Positions 1 through 6,322 of a DNA stretch of 13,117 bases are shown here, one piece after another. A model generated the notes under the pieces. The model was not told where the DNA came from, made no database searches, and worked only from the letters and a program-made list of their open reading frames with translations. Position 1 is the stretch's first letter. Each line of letters begins with the position of its first letter. The position numbers were made by a program, and so were the translations under genes. The stretch covers positions 1-13,117 of the forward strand of contig JAIPGT010000012.1 of NCBI GenBank assembly GCA_021735565.1. Reading direction: 5' to 3'. This DNA is from Patescibacteria group bacterium. Lineage in GTDB: Bacteria > Patescibacteria > ABY1 > JAGPKW01.

Positions 1-100
1 CATATATTTAATTATATAAAAAAATATTTTAATTAAATTTTGATCTAATATTATTATATAATAACTCAAAAATTTATACTCTTCAATTTAATTAATTAGA

Positions 101-125
101 AAATTGTAGATACGGGGTACAACTT
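101..125. repeat. 25-bp dyad, cassette 1 first site
   Basis: Left arm AAATTGTA (101-108), 9-nt spacer GATACGGGG (109-117), right arm TACAACTT (118-125). The arms pair at 7 of 8 positions. TTATAA follows the right arm, as it does in the other first-position dyads. Confidence 0.6.
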
Positions 126-133
126 TATAATTG

Positions 134-158
134 AAATCATGAAAACTGGGTATAACTT
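134..158. repeat. 25-bp dyad, cassette 1 second site (decayed)
   Basis: Right arm TATAACTT (151-158) with TGGG at the end of its spacer, followed by C C. The left arm (134-141) matches the expected complement at only about 5 of 8 positions. I recognise it by the exact 33-bp offset from the first dyad. Confidence 0.4.
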
Positions 159-199
159 CCAAATATTAATTAAAAAAGAATAAAAAATTTAATAAATAA

Positions 200-224
200 A
201 AGTTATAATGGCGGTGTACAACTT
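200..224. repeat. 25-bp dyad, cassette 2 first site
   Basis: Left arm AAGTTATA (200-207), 9-nt spacer ATGGCGGTG (208-216), right arm TACAACTT (217-224). The arms pair at 7 of 8 positions. The TATAAT of cassette 1 lies across the left arm. Confidence 0.55.
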
Positions 225-232
225 TATATATT

Positions 233-257
233 AAATTGTATATATGGGGTACAATTT
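233..257. repeat. 25-bp dyad, cassette 2 second site (perfect arms)
   Basis: Left arm AAATTGTA (233-240), 9-nt spacer TATATGGGG (241-249), right arm TACAATTT (250-257). All 8 positions pair. The third position of the left arm and its partner in the right arm differ together from the 515-539 copy, so symmetry has been kept while the sequence changed. Confidence 0.65.
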
Positions 258-329
258 CCGCTTATTACTTACAATTTTATAAAAAATATATTTATTTTTG
301 TGTTATAATATATTAATAAATTTTAGCAT

Positions 330-425
330 TTTTTTGTGGAACTTTTTATTTATAAAATATTTATTGTTTAATATAAGCTATTTTTTAAAAATTTATTTTC
401 TATGTAGAACCTTTTCCACAAAAAA
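330..425. repeat. Spaced 12-bp inverted repeat
   Basis: TTTTTTGTGGAA (330-341) and TTCCACAAAAAA (414-425) are exact complements separated by 72 nt. They lie downstream of the cassette 2 promoter, so a transcript from there could fold into a long stem-loop. In such A/T-rich DNA a chance match cannot be excluded, though the GTGGAA core argues mildly against it. Confidence 0.3.
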
Positions 426-481
426 TTAATCAAAAATTAATAAAAGTATAATTTATAAAATTGCAAAAAAATTAATAAAAA

Positions 482-506
482 AAGTTGTATACATGCTATA
501 CAATTT
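482..506. repeat. 25-bp dyad, cassette 3 first site
   Basis: Left arm AAGTTGTA (482-489), 9-nt spacer TACATGCTA (490-498), right arm TACAATTT (499-506). There is one mismatch in 8. Pairing can extend inwards (TA with TA), leaving the 5-nt centre CATGC. Confidence 0.6.
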
Positions 507-514
507 TATATCTA

Positions 515-539
515 AAGTTGTACCCCACCTATACAACTT
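515..539. repeat. 25-bp dyad, cassette 3 second site (perfect arms, spacer reversed)
   Basis: Left arm AAGTTGTA (515-522), 9-nt spacer CCCCACCTA (523-531), right arm TACAACTT (532-539). All 8 positions pair. The spacer reads TAGGTGGGG on the other strand, so compared with 233-257 and 101-125 the G-run lies on the opposite strand. Confidence 0.65.
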
Positions 540-598
540 CCAAGATTTGTTTACAACTTTATAAAAAATATCTATTTTTGTGTTATAATATAATTTAT

Positions 599-627
599 TT
601 GTAAAAACATTGCTATTATAGTATAAT
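599..627 (+). promoter_or_regulatory. Candidate infB promoter, sigma-70 type
   Basis: TTGTAA (599-604), a 17-bp spacer and a perfect TATAAT (622-627). Transcription would start near 634, giving a leader of about 31 nt before the infB ATG. Spacing is ideal and the -35 matches at 4 of 6 positions. TATAAT-like boxes are common in A/T-rich DNA, so this is a moderate call. Confidence 0.45.
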
Positions 628-656
628 TTGACAAAGCACTTTATTTATTGTATCTT
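628..656 (+). promoter_or_regulatory. Candidate infB promoter giving a near-leaderless mRNA
   Basis: A perfect TTGACA (628-633), a 17-bp spacer and TATCTT (651-656, 4 of 6). Only 8 nt separate the -10 from the infB ATG at 665, so transcription would begin about 1-3 nt before the start codon. This fits the absence of a Shine-Dalgarno there. Confidence 0.4.
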
Positions 657-657
657 C

Positions 658-674
658 ATAGATTATGAATCTAT
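658..674 (+). promoter_or_regulatory. Perfect inverted repeat centred on the infB start codon
   Basis: ATAGATT (658-664), then ATG (665-667), then AATCTAT (668-674). In RNA this would be a 7-bp stem with the start codon as its 3-nt loop. In DNA it is an operator-like dyad next to the proximal promoter. Either could modulate infB expression. The stem is almost all A-U and would be weak alone. Confidence 0.35.
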
Positions 675-2698
675 CAGAATTAGCAAGAAAACTTAAAATA
701 ACAACAGAAGAACTCAAAGTAAAATTACCTGAGTTGGGTTTTGATATTGGTAAAAAAGCTATAAAAATTGATGAAAGCCAAACTGCTAAAATCATACAAA
801 AATTTAAAGAAGAGAAGAGAAAAAAATTATTGGAAGAAAAGATTGAAAAATTCAAAAATATAGATTTAAAAACTAAAACTAAAAAGGAAGAAAATAAAGA
901 TATTATTATTCCTGAAAATAAAATTTTTATAGGAGATAGTGTTATAGTTAGTAAACTCGCAGAGAAAATGAATGTTTCTGTTATAAAAATTATTTCTGAA
1001 CTTATGAAAAATGGTATAGTTGCTAATTTAAATCAAGCTATTGATTTTGATACAGCTTCTATAATCGCAGAAGAATTAGGTTATTCTTTAGAATTAAAAA
1101 AAATTGATGATAATTTACTTTTAGAGAATAATTTAAAAGACGATCTAAAAGAATTAATAGAAAAAAATAATAAAGATTTTTGTTTAGAAAGACCTCCAGT
1201 TGTTGTTGTTATGGGACATGTAGATCATGGAAAAACAAAATTATTAGACACTATTTCGGATACTAATAAAATTAAAGGTGAAAGTGGGGGAATCACTCAA
1301 CATATAGGAGCTTTCCAAATTGAAAAAAACGACAGAAAATTAACTTTTATAGATACCCCTGGGCATGAAGCATTCCAATCTATGAGAGCAAGAGGCGGGG
1401 AAGTTGCTGATGTTGCTATTTTGATTGTTGCAGCAAATGATTCTTTAAAAGCACAAACATTAGAAGCTATAAAAATAATACAAGAAGAAAAACTTCCTTT
1501 TATTGTTGCTATTAATAAAATAGATTTACCTGATGCTAATATTGATAAAGTAAAAAATGATTTATCAGAAATTAATTTAACTCCAGAAGATTGGGGAGGG
1601 GATACTATATGTGTTTCAATTTCTGCTTTAAAAGGAAATGGGATTGATGAACTTTTGGACGTTTTATTTTTAGTATCTGATATTTATAAAGAAAAATTAA
1701 ATTGTAATAGTTTTGGGCCAGCCATGGCTACTATTATAGAATCACACCTTAATGAAAATGAAGGGCCAAAAGCTACTGTTATTATCCAAACTGGAACTTT
1801 AAGAAAAGGTGATTATGTTTTAATTGATAATATTGAAGGAAAAATTAAATCTCTAAAAAATGATAAAAATGAGTTTATAGATGAAGCAAAACCTGGTGAT
1901 CCTGTTATTATTTCTGGATTAAGAGGTTTGCCAAAAGTTGGAGATATATTACAAGTTATTAATAATAAAAAAGAGCTAAGAAAAAAAATAAAAGATTATA
2001 CAAAAAAAACAGAAAAATTAAATTCTAATATTTCTGTAAAATCTTTAAATAAGGAAAATAACGAAGGCCAAAACATAACTTCTTTAAATTTAATAATTAA
2101 ATCTGATTTTTTAGGATCAAAAGAAGCTCTCACTGGATCTTTAGAAAAGATAAATCAAATTCCTAATTTGAAAGTAAATATTATAAAAAATGATGTTGGA
2201 TCTATTTCTGAAGGTGATGTTTTATTGGCTGAAGATACAAAGTCTATTATCTTAGGTTTTGGAGTGCATGTAGGCAATTTAGCTTCTATGATAGGAAGAG
2301 ATAAAAATGTTGTTATAAAAACTTCAAAAATTATATATGAATTAATTGATTTTGTATATCAAGAAATAGAAAAATTAGTACCCGCAGAAAAACAAATGAA
2401 TGTTTTTGCTAAAGCAAAGGTTTTAAAAGTATTTTCAAGTGGTAAAAAACAAATTTTTGGTTGTTTAGTTGATTCTGGTTTTGTTAAAAAAGGTGATAAA
2501 TTTTATTTAAAAAGGAATGATGAAATTATAGCTTTTGGAGATGTTAAATCTTTAAAAATTGAAAAAAAAGAATACGAAAAAGTTGAACCCGGTAATGAAT
2601 GCGGAATTTTAAGTAATATTGATGTAAGAATATTAGAAGGTGATTTACTTGAATTTTACGAAGAGATAGCAATACCATATAAAATTGAAAAACAATAA
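665..2698 (+). CDS. infB: Translation initiation factor IF-2
   Basis: IF-2 is the GTPase that places formyl-Met-tRNA on the 30S subunit and promotes subunit joining. The 677-aa protein has two IF2_N-like helical modules (about residues 1-50 and 88-145) joined by a charged linker. The G domain shows GHVDHGKT (184-191), GGITQHIGA (208-216), DTPGHE (230-235), NKID (284-287) and SALKG (320-324). Domains II and III follow, and the C-terminal initiator-tRNA-binding module contains PGNECGI (642-648). Compared with E. coli (890 aa) the N-terminal extension is short, as in many small genomes. The ATG at 665 begins the conserved SELARKLK helix. There is no Shine-Dalgarno upstream. It is the first gene of the infB-rbfA-nrnA-clpP run, and its stop is 1 nt before rbfA. 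Identity is secure. Confidence 0.97.
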   Translation: MNLSELARKLKITTEELKVKLPELGFDIGKKAIKIDESQTAKIIQKFKEEKRKKLLEEKIEKFKNIDLKTKTKKEENKDIIIPENKIFIGDSVIVSKLAEKMNVSVIKIISELMKNGIVANLNQAIDFDTASIIAEELGYSLELKKIDDNLLLENNLKDDLKELIEKNNKDFCLERPPVVVVMGHVDHGKTKLLDTISDTNKIKGESGGITQHIGAFQIEKNDRKLTFIDTPGHEAFQSMRARGGEVADVAILIVAANDSLKAQTLEAIKIIQEEKLPFIVAINKIDLPDANIDKVKNDLSEINLTPEDWGGDTICVSISALKGNGIDELLDVLFLVSDIYKEKLNCNSFGPAMATIIESHLNENEGPKATVIIQTGTLRKGDYVLIDNIEGKIKSLKNDKNEFIDEAKPGDPVIISGLRGLPKVGDILQVINNKKELRKKIKDYTKKTEKLNSNISVKSLNKENNEGQNITSLNLIIKSDFLGSKEALTGSLEKINQIPNLKVNIIKNDVGSISEGDVLLAEDTKSIILGFGVHVGNLASMIGRDKNVVIKTSKIIYELIDFVYQEIEKLVPAEKQMNVFAKAKVLKVFSSGKKQIFGCLVDSGFVKKGDKFYLKRNDEIIAFGDVKSLKIEKKEYEKVEPGNECGILSNIDVRILEGDLLEFYEEIAIPYKIEKQ

Positions 2699-2699
2699 A

Positions 2700-3041
2700 A
2701 TGTCTAATTTTAGGATGCAACAAATAAATGAAACTATACACAGAGAAGTTTCTAATTCTATTTCAAAAAATATTATTTTTCCAGAAGGTATAATATTTAC
2801 TATAACTAAAGTTATAACATCTCCAGATTTAAAAGAAGCAAAAATTTTTTATATTGTTAGTCCTTTAGATAAATCTAATGCTTCTATAAATATCCTTAAA
2901 AAAAATATAAAATTTATAAAAGACGATTTTTCTTCTTCTATAATTTTAAGAAAAACTCCAAGGCTTAAATTTATTTTAGATAAAATAGAGATTAACGCTA
3001 AAAAAATAGAAAATATTCTTGATAAAATCAAAAATGAATGA
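2700..3041 (+). CDS. rbfA: 30S ribosome-binding factor RbfA
   Basis: RbfA is a small KH-like protein that binds immature 30S subunits and helps 16S rRNA processing and cold adaptation. The 113-aa product shows the family hallmarks: an N-terminal helix resembling RVaxxIxrEvs, then TKVITSPDLKEAKIFY (36-51) and RKTPRLKFILDKI (84-96). I start it at ATG 2700, 1 nt after the infB stop. A TTG at 2685 in the same frame would overlap infB and adds only MKNNK. The frame ends in TGA at 3039-3041, the only TGA stop in the window, and overlaps the next gene by 8 nt, so translational coupling is likely. The infB-rbfA-phosphoesterase order is conserved across many bacteria. Confidence 0.92.
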   Translation: MSNFRMQQINETIHREVSNSISKNIIFPEGIIFTITKVITSPDLKEAKIFYIVSPLDKSNASINILKKNIKFIKDDFSSSIILRKTPRLKFILDKIEINAKKIENILDKIKNE

Positions 3042-4005
3042 TCTTTTTGAAAAAATTAATAATTCTTTTTTAGACTCAAATATAATTTTAATTATTATAC
3101 ATCCGAATCCTGATGCTGATTGTATTGCATCAGCTTTTTGTATTTCCAATTATTTAAAAAAAATGGGTAAAGCTTTTAATATTTTTTCTTATGATAAAAT
3201 ACCAAAAGAATTTAATTTTATGCCTCTTGATAATTTAATAACTCATGAAATTGAAAATGAGATAAATTATGATTTATTTTTACTTCTTGATTTAAATACT
3301 GTAAAAAGGTCTAAAATAAATATAGATGTTCCTCTTGATAAAACTATTATTATAGATCATCATGAAATTTTAGATGAAAATTATCCGCTTTTTTGTAAAT
3401 CTTTTTATATTGATAGAAATAGTTCTTCAAATTCTGAATTAATTTATCTTTTTTTACATGAATTAAATTATAATATTAATTCAGAAGAGGCTACTGCTAT
3501 GCTTTCTGGGATTGTCTTAGATACTGAAAATTTTACAACTCCATCAACTAATCAAAATTCATTAAAAACTGCTTCAGCCTTGATATCTAAAGGAGCAAAT
3601 GAAAAAATAATAGCAAAAAATTTATTAAAAAATAAAAAAATAGCTTCTTTGAATTTTATAGGAGAGATATTTGAAGAATTAAATTATTGTGAAGAATTAA
3701 AATGTGTTTGGTGTGCTTTAAATCAAAATATTTTAAATAAATATAAATTAAATTATCATGAAGTTGAAGGTGGTATAAAAAACTTTTTGAATAAAATATC
3801 TGATTGTAATTTTGGGGTCTTAATTTCTGATAGAGATGATGGTAATATATATTTTAGTTTGAGAACAACAAAAGAAGATTTTGATGTTTCTAAAATAGCT
3901 GCTTTTTTTGGAGGTGGTGGTCATAAAAATGCTGCAGGTTTTTTTATCCCTGGAAAATTAAGCAAAGAAAATACTAATTGGAAAATTTCTATAAATAATA
4001 ATTAA
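3034..4005 (+). CDS. nrnA: DHH/DHHA1 phosphoesterase, NrnA-like
   Basis: This is a likely oligoribonuclease/pAp phosphatase of the NrnA family, which degrades very short RNAs to mononucleotides and recycles 3'-phosphoadenosine 5'-phosphate. Numbered from ATG 3034 (323 aa), the metal-binding motifs are HPNPDAD (23-29), Asp86 in LLLDLN, the signature DHH (108-110) and Asp163 in GIVLDTENF. The DHHA1 RNA-binding loop is GGGGHKNAAG (293-302). A TTG 15 nt upstream is in frame, but the ATG overlapping the rbfA stop is the better start. The gene sits directly after infB-rbfA, where nrnA is found in Firmicutes and others. Substrate preference (nanoRNA, pAp or cyclic dinucleotide products) cannot be read from sequence. 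The family call is secure, while the symbol is by homology and context. Confidence 0.85.
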   Translation: MNDLFEKINNSFLDSNIILIIIHPNPDADCIASAFCISNYLKKMGKAFNIFSYDKIPKEFNFMPLDNLITHEIENEINYDLFLLLDLNTVKRSKINIDVPLDKTIIIDHHEILDENYPLFCKSFYIDRNSSSNSELIYLFLHELNYNINSEEATAMLSGIVLDTENFTTPSTNQNSLKTASALISKGANEKIIAKNLLKNKKIASLNFIGEIFEELNYCEELKCVWCALNQNILNKYKLNYHEVEGGIKNFLNKISDCNFGVLISDRDDGNIYFSLRTTKEDFDVSKIAAFFGGGGHKNAAGFFIPGKLSKENTNWKISINNN

Positions 4006-4014
4006 AATAAAAAT

Positions 4015-4584
4015 ATGTTAATACCAACTGTAATAGATAAAACCCCACAAGGGGATAGAGTATATGATATATATTCTAGATTATTAAAAAATAGAATTAT
4101 TTTTTTAGGTGGAGCTATAAATAATAGTGTTGCAAATGCTATTGTTGCACAACTTCTTTATTTGGATGCTGAAAATCCAGAAAAAGATATTAAATTATAT
4201 ATAAACTCACCCGGAGGATCAGTTAATGCTGGTCTTGCTATTTATGATACTATGCAACATGTCAAAAGTGATGTTTCTACTATTTGTTTTGGACAAGCTG
4301 CTTCTATGGGTTCTTTTTTATTAGCAGGAGGGAAAAAAGGAAAAAGATTTGCTTTAGAAAATAGTGAGATTTTAATACACCAAGTTATGGGTGGAGCTGA
4401 AGGACAAGCTAGTGATGTTAAAATTGCTGCTGAAAATATTATAAAAGTAAAAGATAAATTAAATTCTCTTCTTGCAAAAAATACTGGTAATACAAAAGAA
4501 AAAATAGAAAAAGATGCTGATAGGGATTTTTATATGGATGCTAAAGAGGCTTTAAAATATGGTATTATAGATAAAATTATTTAA
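4015..4584 (+). CDS. clpP: ATP-dependent Clp protease proteolytic subunit
   Basis: ClpP is the serine peptidase that forms a double heptameric chamber and degrades proteins fed by AAA+ unfoldases. The 189-aa protein aligns end to end with ClpP and has the complete triad: Ser97 in GQAASMGS, His122 in ILIHQ and Asp171 in DRDFYM. These numbers equal those of mature E. coli ClpP, so the protein starts where the mature enzyme starts and has no propeptide. The YINSPGGS motif (62-69) forms the oxyanion/substrate strand. It lies 9 nt after nrnA with no Shine-Dalgarno. No Clp ATPase is encoded here, so partners must lie elsewhere. After it comes a 206-nt gap, so it probably closes the infB unit. Confidence 0.96.
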   Translation: MLIPTVIDKTPQGDRVYDIYSRLLKNRIIFLGGAINNSVANAIVAQLLYLDAENPEKDIKLYINSPGGSVNAGLAIYDTMQHVKSDVSTICFGQAASMGSFLLAGGKKGKRFALENSEILIHQVMGGAEGQASDVKIAAENIIKVKDKLNSLLAKNTGNTKEKIEKDADRDFYMDAKEALKYGIIDKII

Positions 4585-4790
4585 TATTTACAAAACTTAA
4601 AAAATTTGTTAGAGTTTTATATAAGGCATATTGTTTGATATTATTGTTTTTATCTAATATTAGTTGTTTTTGCCTTGTATACTTAAGAATTAATTTTTAA
4701 GTTTTCATATAATTTATAATTAATTAAAGATCTCTTATTTTATTTAATAAAATTAAAAAATTAAGGAAAACTTAATATAAGGAGAATATT
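4585..4790 (+). promoter_or_regulatory. Structured leader before rny with competing pairings
   Basis: This 206-nt space separates clpP from rny. TTAAGTTTTC (4697-4706) is an exact complement of GAAAACTTAA (4766-4775), which ends 3 nt before the rny Shine-Dalgarno. Its first nine bases also complement AAAACTTAA at 4592-4600, and its 5' part can pair with ACTTAA at 4681-4686. These pairings exclude one another. AAGGCA (4623-4628) with TGCCTT (4671-4676) could form a separate stem. The layout resembles a translation-control leader, but similar matches arise by chance at this base composition. I see no strong promoter or terminator in it. Confidence 0.35.
4779..4784 (+). promoter_or_regulatory. 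Strong Shine-Dalgarno of rny
   Basis: AAGGAG with a 6-nt gap before ATG 4791. It is the only clear consensus ribosome-binding site in the window, and it settles the rny start. Confidence 0.8.
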
Positions 4791-6314
4791 ATGGAAAGTT
4801 TTTTATGGGTGCTAGCTATTTTTGGTGTTATTGCCTCTTTTTTTGTTGGTAATAAATATAACCAAAAAAAATTAGAAAAAAGAATAAAAGGAGCTTCTGA
4901 TAAAGCTAATAAGATTTTAGAAGAAGCCAAAGAAAAACAAAAAAAATTACTTATAGAAGCTCAAGAAAAGTCTATAAAAATTGTAGAGGATTCTAAAAAC
5001 GAAATTAGCCAAGAAAAAAAAGAGCTTCAAGCTCAAAGAAAAAGATTAGAAGAAAGAGAAACTCTTTTTGATAAGAAATTAATAACTTTAGAAGAAAAAA
5101 GAGATAAAATTATTTCTGTTAAAGAAGAAATCGAAAAACAAAAAATTGAAATCGAAAAGATCAAAGAAGATGAAATAAAAAAACTTGAAGAAATTGCTAA
5201 ATTAACTAAATCTCAAGCTGAAGAAAGAATTCTAAAAGAAGTTGAAAATTCTATTTCAGATGATTCAGTTAAAAAAATAAAGTTGATACAAGAAAAAACT
5301 TATGAAGATATGGAAGAGGAAGCAAAAAAAATATTAATGCTTGCTATACAAAGATTTTCCCTTCCTATTATAAACGATATAACCACTACAAACGTTCAAA
5401 TTCCCAATGAAGACATGAAGGGAAGAATTATAGGTAAAGAAGGTAGAAATATAAAAACTTTTGAGCAATTAACTGGTGTTGAGATTGTTATTGATGATAC
5501 TCCTGATATTATCCAAATATCTTGTTTTAATCCTATCAGAAGACATATTGCTAAAAAAGCTTTGGATTATTTAATAGCAGATGGAAGAATACAGCCAGCT
5601 AGAATTGAAGAATTTATTGAAAGATCTAGAAATGAATTAGCAACTGATATAAAAAAAGCAGGTGAAAATGCTTTATCAGAAGTTGGTGTTGTTGGTATTG
5701 ATCCTAAATTAGTCCAAATTCTTGGTAGATTAGAATATAGAACTAGTTATGGGCAAAATGTTCTTCAACACTCTATAGAAGTTGCAATTATTTCAGGGTT
5801 ACTTGCTAACGAAATTGGAGTTGATCCTTCTGTTTGTAAAAAAGCTGGATTATTACATGATATAGGTAAAGCTGTTGATTTTGAAGTCCAAGGAACTCAT
5901 CCTGAAATTGGTAAAAATATAGCACAAAAATTTAATTTATCTGATACTGTAGTAAAAGCAATCGCAGAACATCATGAAGATATGCCATCTACTATAGAAG
6001 GGGTTATTGTTCAAGTTGCTGATGCTATTTCTGGATCTAGGCCTGGTGCTAGAAAAGATACTTTAGAAAATTATGTACAAAGATTACAGGATTTAGAGAA
6101 TATTGCTTTGAGAAAAGATAATGTAAATAGAGCATACGCAATTTCTGCAGGTAAAGAAATTAGGGTTTTTGCTAATCCTGAAAATATAAACGATTTACAA
6201 GCATTAAAGCTTGCAAGAGATATAGCAAATGATATTGAAGAGGAATTAAAATATCCTGGAGAAATTAAAGTTACTATGATAAGAGAGAAAAAAATTATTG
6301 AATACGCTAAATAA
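4791..6314 (+). CDS. rny: Ribonuclease Y
   Basis: RNase Y is the membrane-anchored endoribonuclease that starts mRNA decay in bacteria lacking RNase E. The 507-aa protein has one N-terminal membrane anchor (residues 4-20) and a long charged coiled coil (about 25-180). A KH RNA-binding domain follows, with GRIIGKEGRNI at 211-221, and then an HD phosphohydrolase domain with GLLHDIGKA (353-361, catalytic His356-Asp357) and HH at 394-395. Length and order match the family throughout. It has its own long leader and a strong Shine-Dalgarno, unlike its neighbours. ymdB follows after 8 nt, the pairing known from Bacillus, where YmdB affects RNase Y function. Confidence 0.96.
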   Translation: MESFLWVLAIFGVIASFFVGNKYNQKKLEKRIKGASDKANKILEEAKEKQKKLLIEAQEKSIKIVEDSKNEISQEKKELQAQRKRLEERETLFDKKLITLEEKRDKIISVKEEIEKQKIEIEKIKEDEIKKLEEIAKLTKSQAEERILKEVENSISDDSVKKIKLIQEKTYEDMEEEAKKILMLAIQRFSLPIINDITTTNVQIPNEDMKGRIIGKEGRNIKTFEQLTGVEIVIDDTPDIIQISCFNPIRRHIAKKALDYLIADGRIQPARIEEFIERSRNELATDIKKAGENALSEVGVVGIDPKLVQILGRLEYRTSYGQNVLQHSIEVAIISGLLANEIGVDPSVCKKAGLLHDIGKAVDFEVQGTHPEIGKNIAQKFNLSDTVVKAIAEHHEDMPSTIEGVIVQVADAISGSRPGARKDTLENYVQRLQDLENIALRKDNVNRAYAISAGKEIRVFANPENINDLQALKLARDIANDIEEELKYPGEIKVTMIREKKIIEYAK

Positions 6315-6322
6315 TTATTTTA

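Larger units (their letters stand above)
101..209 (+). promoter_or_regulatory. Dyad/promoter cassette, copy 1 (degenerate)
   Basis: First of three homologous cassettes. It has a dyad at 101-125 and a degraded dyad at 134-158, with right arms 33 bp apart (118 and 151) exactly as in the other copies. TTCC follows the second right arm, then an A-rich tract, then TATAAT at 204-209, about 103 bp from the cassette start. The half-site found 20 bp further on in copies 2 and 3 has decayed to A/T sequence, and the TG of the extended -10 is missing. The -10 overlaps the left arm of the first dyad of copy 2. This copy looks like an older, partly eroded duplicate. Confidence 0.5.
200..311 (+). promoter_or_regulatory. 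Dyad/promoter cassette, copy 2
   Basis: Half-sites of the form TACAACTT, or its complement AAGTTGTA, begin at 200, 217, 233, 250 and 270. They alternate in orientation as two dyads, followed by one extra half-site. After this come a run of A/T and an extended -10, TG at 301-302 and TATAAT at 304-309. Transcription would begin near 316 and run towards infB. The last part (269-311) matches 551-591 almost base for base apart from a 2-nt length difference. No good -35 lies 17 bp upstream, which fits an extended -10 promoter or one needing an activator. The dyads are plausible binding sites for a dimeric regulator. Confidence 0.6.
482..591 (+). promoter_or_regulatory. Dyad/promoter cassette, copy 3 (nearest infB)
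   Basis: Half-sites begin at 482, 499, 515, 532 and 552, the same 17, 16, 17 and 20 bp steps as copy 2. The extended -10 is TG at 581-582 with TATAAT at 584-589. The expected start of transcription is near 596, about 70 nt before the infB start codon. The second dyad (515-539) has perfect arms. It is the best-preserved copy, and its place next to infB suggests it drives or regulates the infB-rbfA-nrnA-clpP unit. The role is inferred from position only. Confidence 0.6.
1..664. other. Gene-free regulatory region upstream of infB
   Basis: No credible protein or RNA gene is visible on either strand. Positions 1-100 are almost pure A/T and show nothing I can name. Positions 101-311 and 482-591 hold three related promoter/dyad cassettes, listed separately. 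Positions 312-480 are A/T-rich with one spaced inverted repeat. Positions 599-656 carry two further promoter candidates for infB. In many bacteria nusA and ylxR precede infB, but here there is only this region, so infB appears to head its own transcription unit. Confidence 0.75.

Noticed and set aside
330..425. DnaA boxes or a replication origin
   Set aside because: TTTTCCACA at 412-420 is one mismatch from the DnaA box and its inverted partner is two away. Two weak sites without dnaA, dnaN or a boxed cluster do not support an origin.
101..540. The repeated dyads as a CRISPR array
   Set aside because: Intervals are irregular (33, 66, 33, then about 250 bp), repeats are short and variable, and there are no uniform unique spacers.
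616..855. Antisense open frame across the infB start
   Set aside because: It lies opposite secure coding sequence, has no ribosome site and no recognisable motif. The same holds for minus-strand frames at 2544-2741, 2849-3031, 8463-8648, 9426-9659, 10140-10355 and 10567-10800.
2685..2699. TTG start of rbfA at 2685
   Set aside because: ATG 2700 follows the infB stop by 1 nt and begins at the family's usual N-terminus. The extra MKNNK is only infB sequence in another frame.
3019..3033. TTG start of the DHH phosphoesterase at 3019
   Set aside because: ATG 3034 is 15 nt downstream, overlaps the rbfA stop in the usual coupling arrangement, and loses no conserved residue.
3039..3059. UGA reassigned as a sense codon (as in Gracilibacteria or SR1 bacteria)
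   Set aside because: No gene in the window contains an in-frame TGA. The only terminal TGA, in rbfA, sits in a normal overlap with the next gene's ATG. Read-through would add only six residues with no conserved sequence.
4585..4790. A tRNA or other conserved RNA gene between clpP and rny
   Set aside because: No cloverleaf, no TTC-loop sequence and very low G+C. Only short A/T-rich pairings are present.
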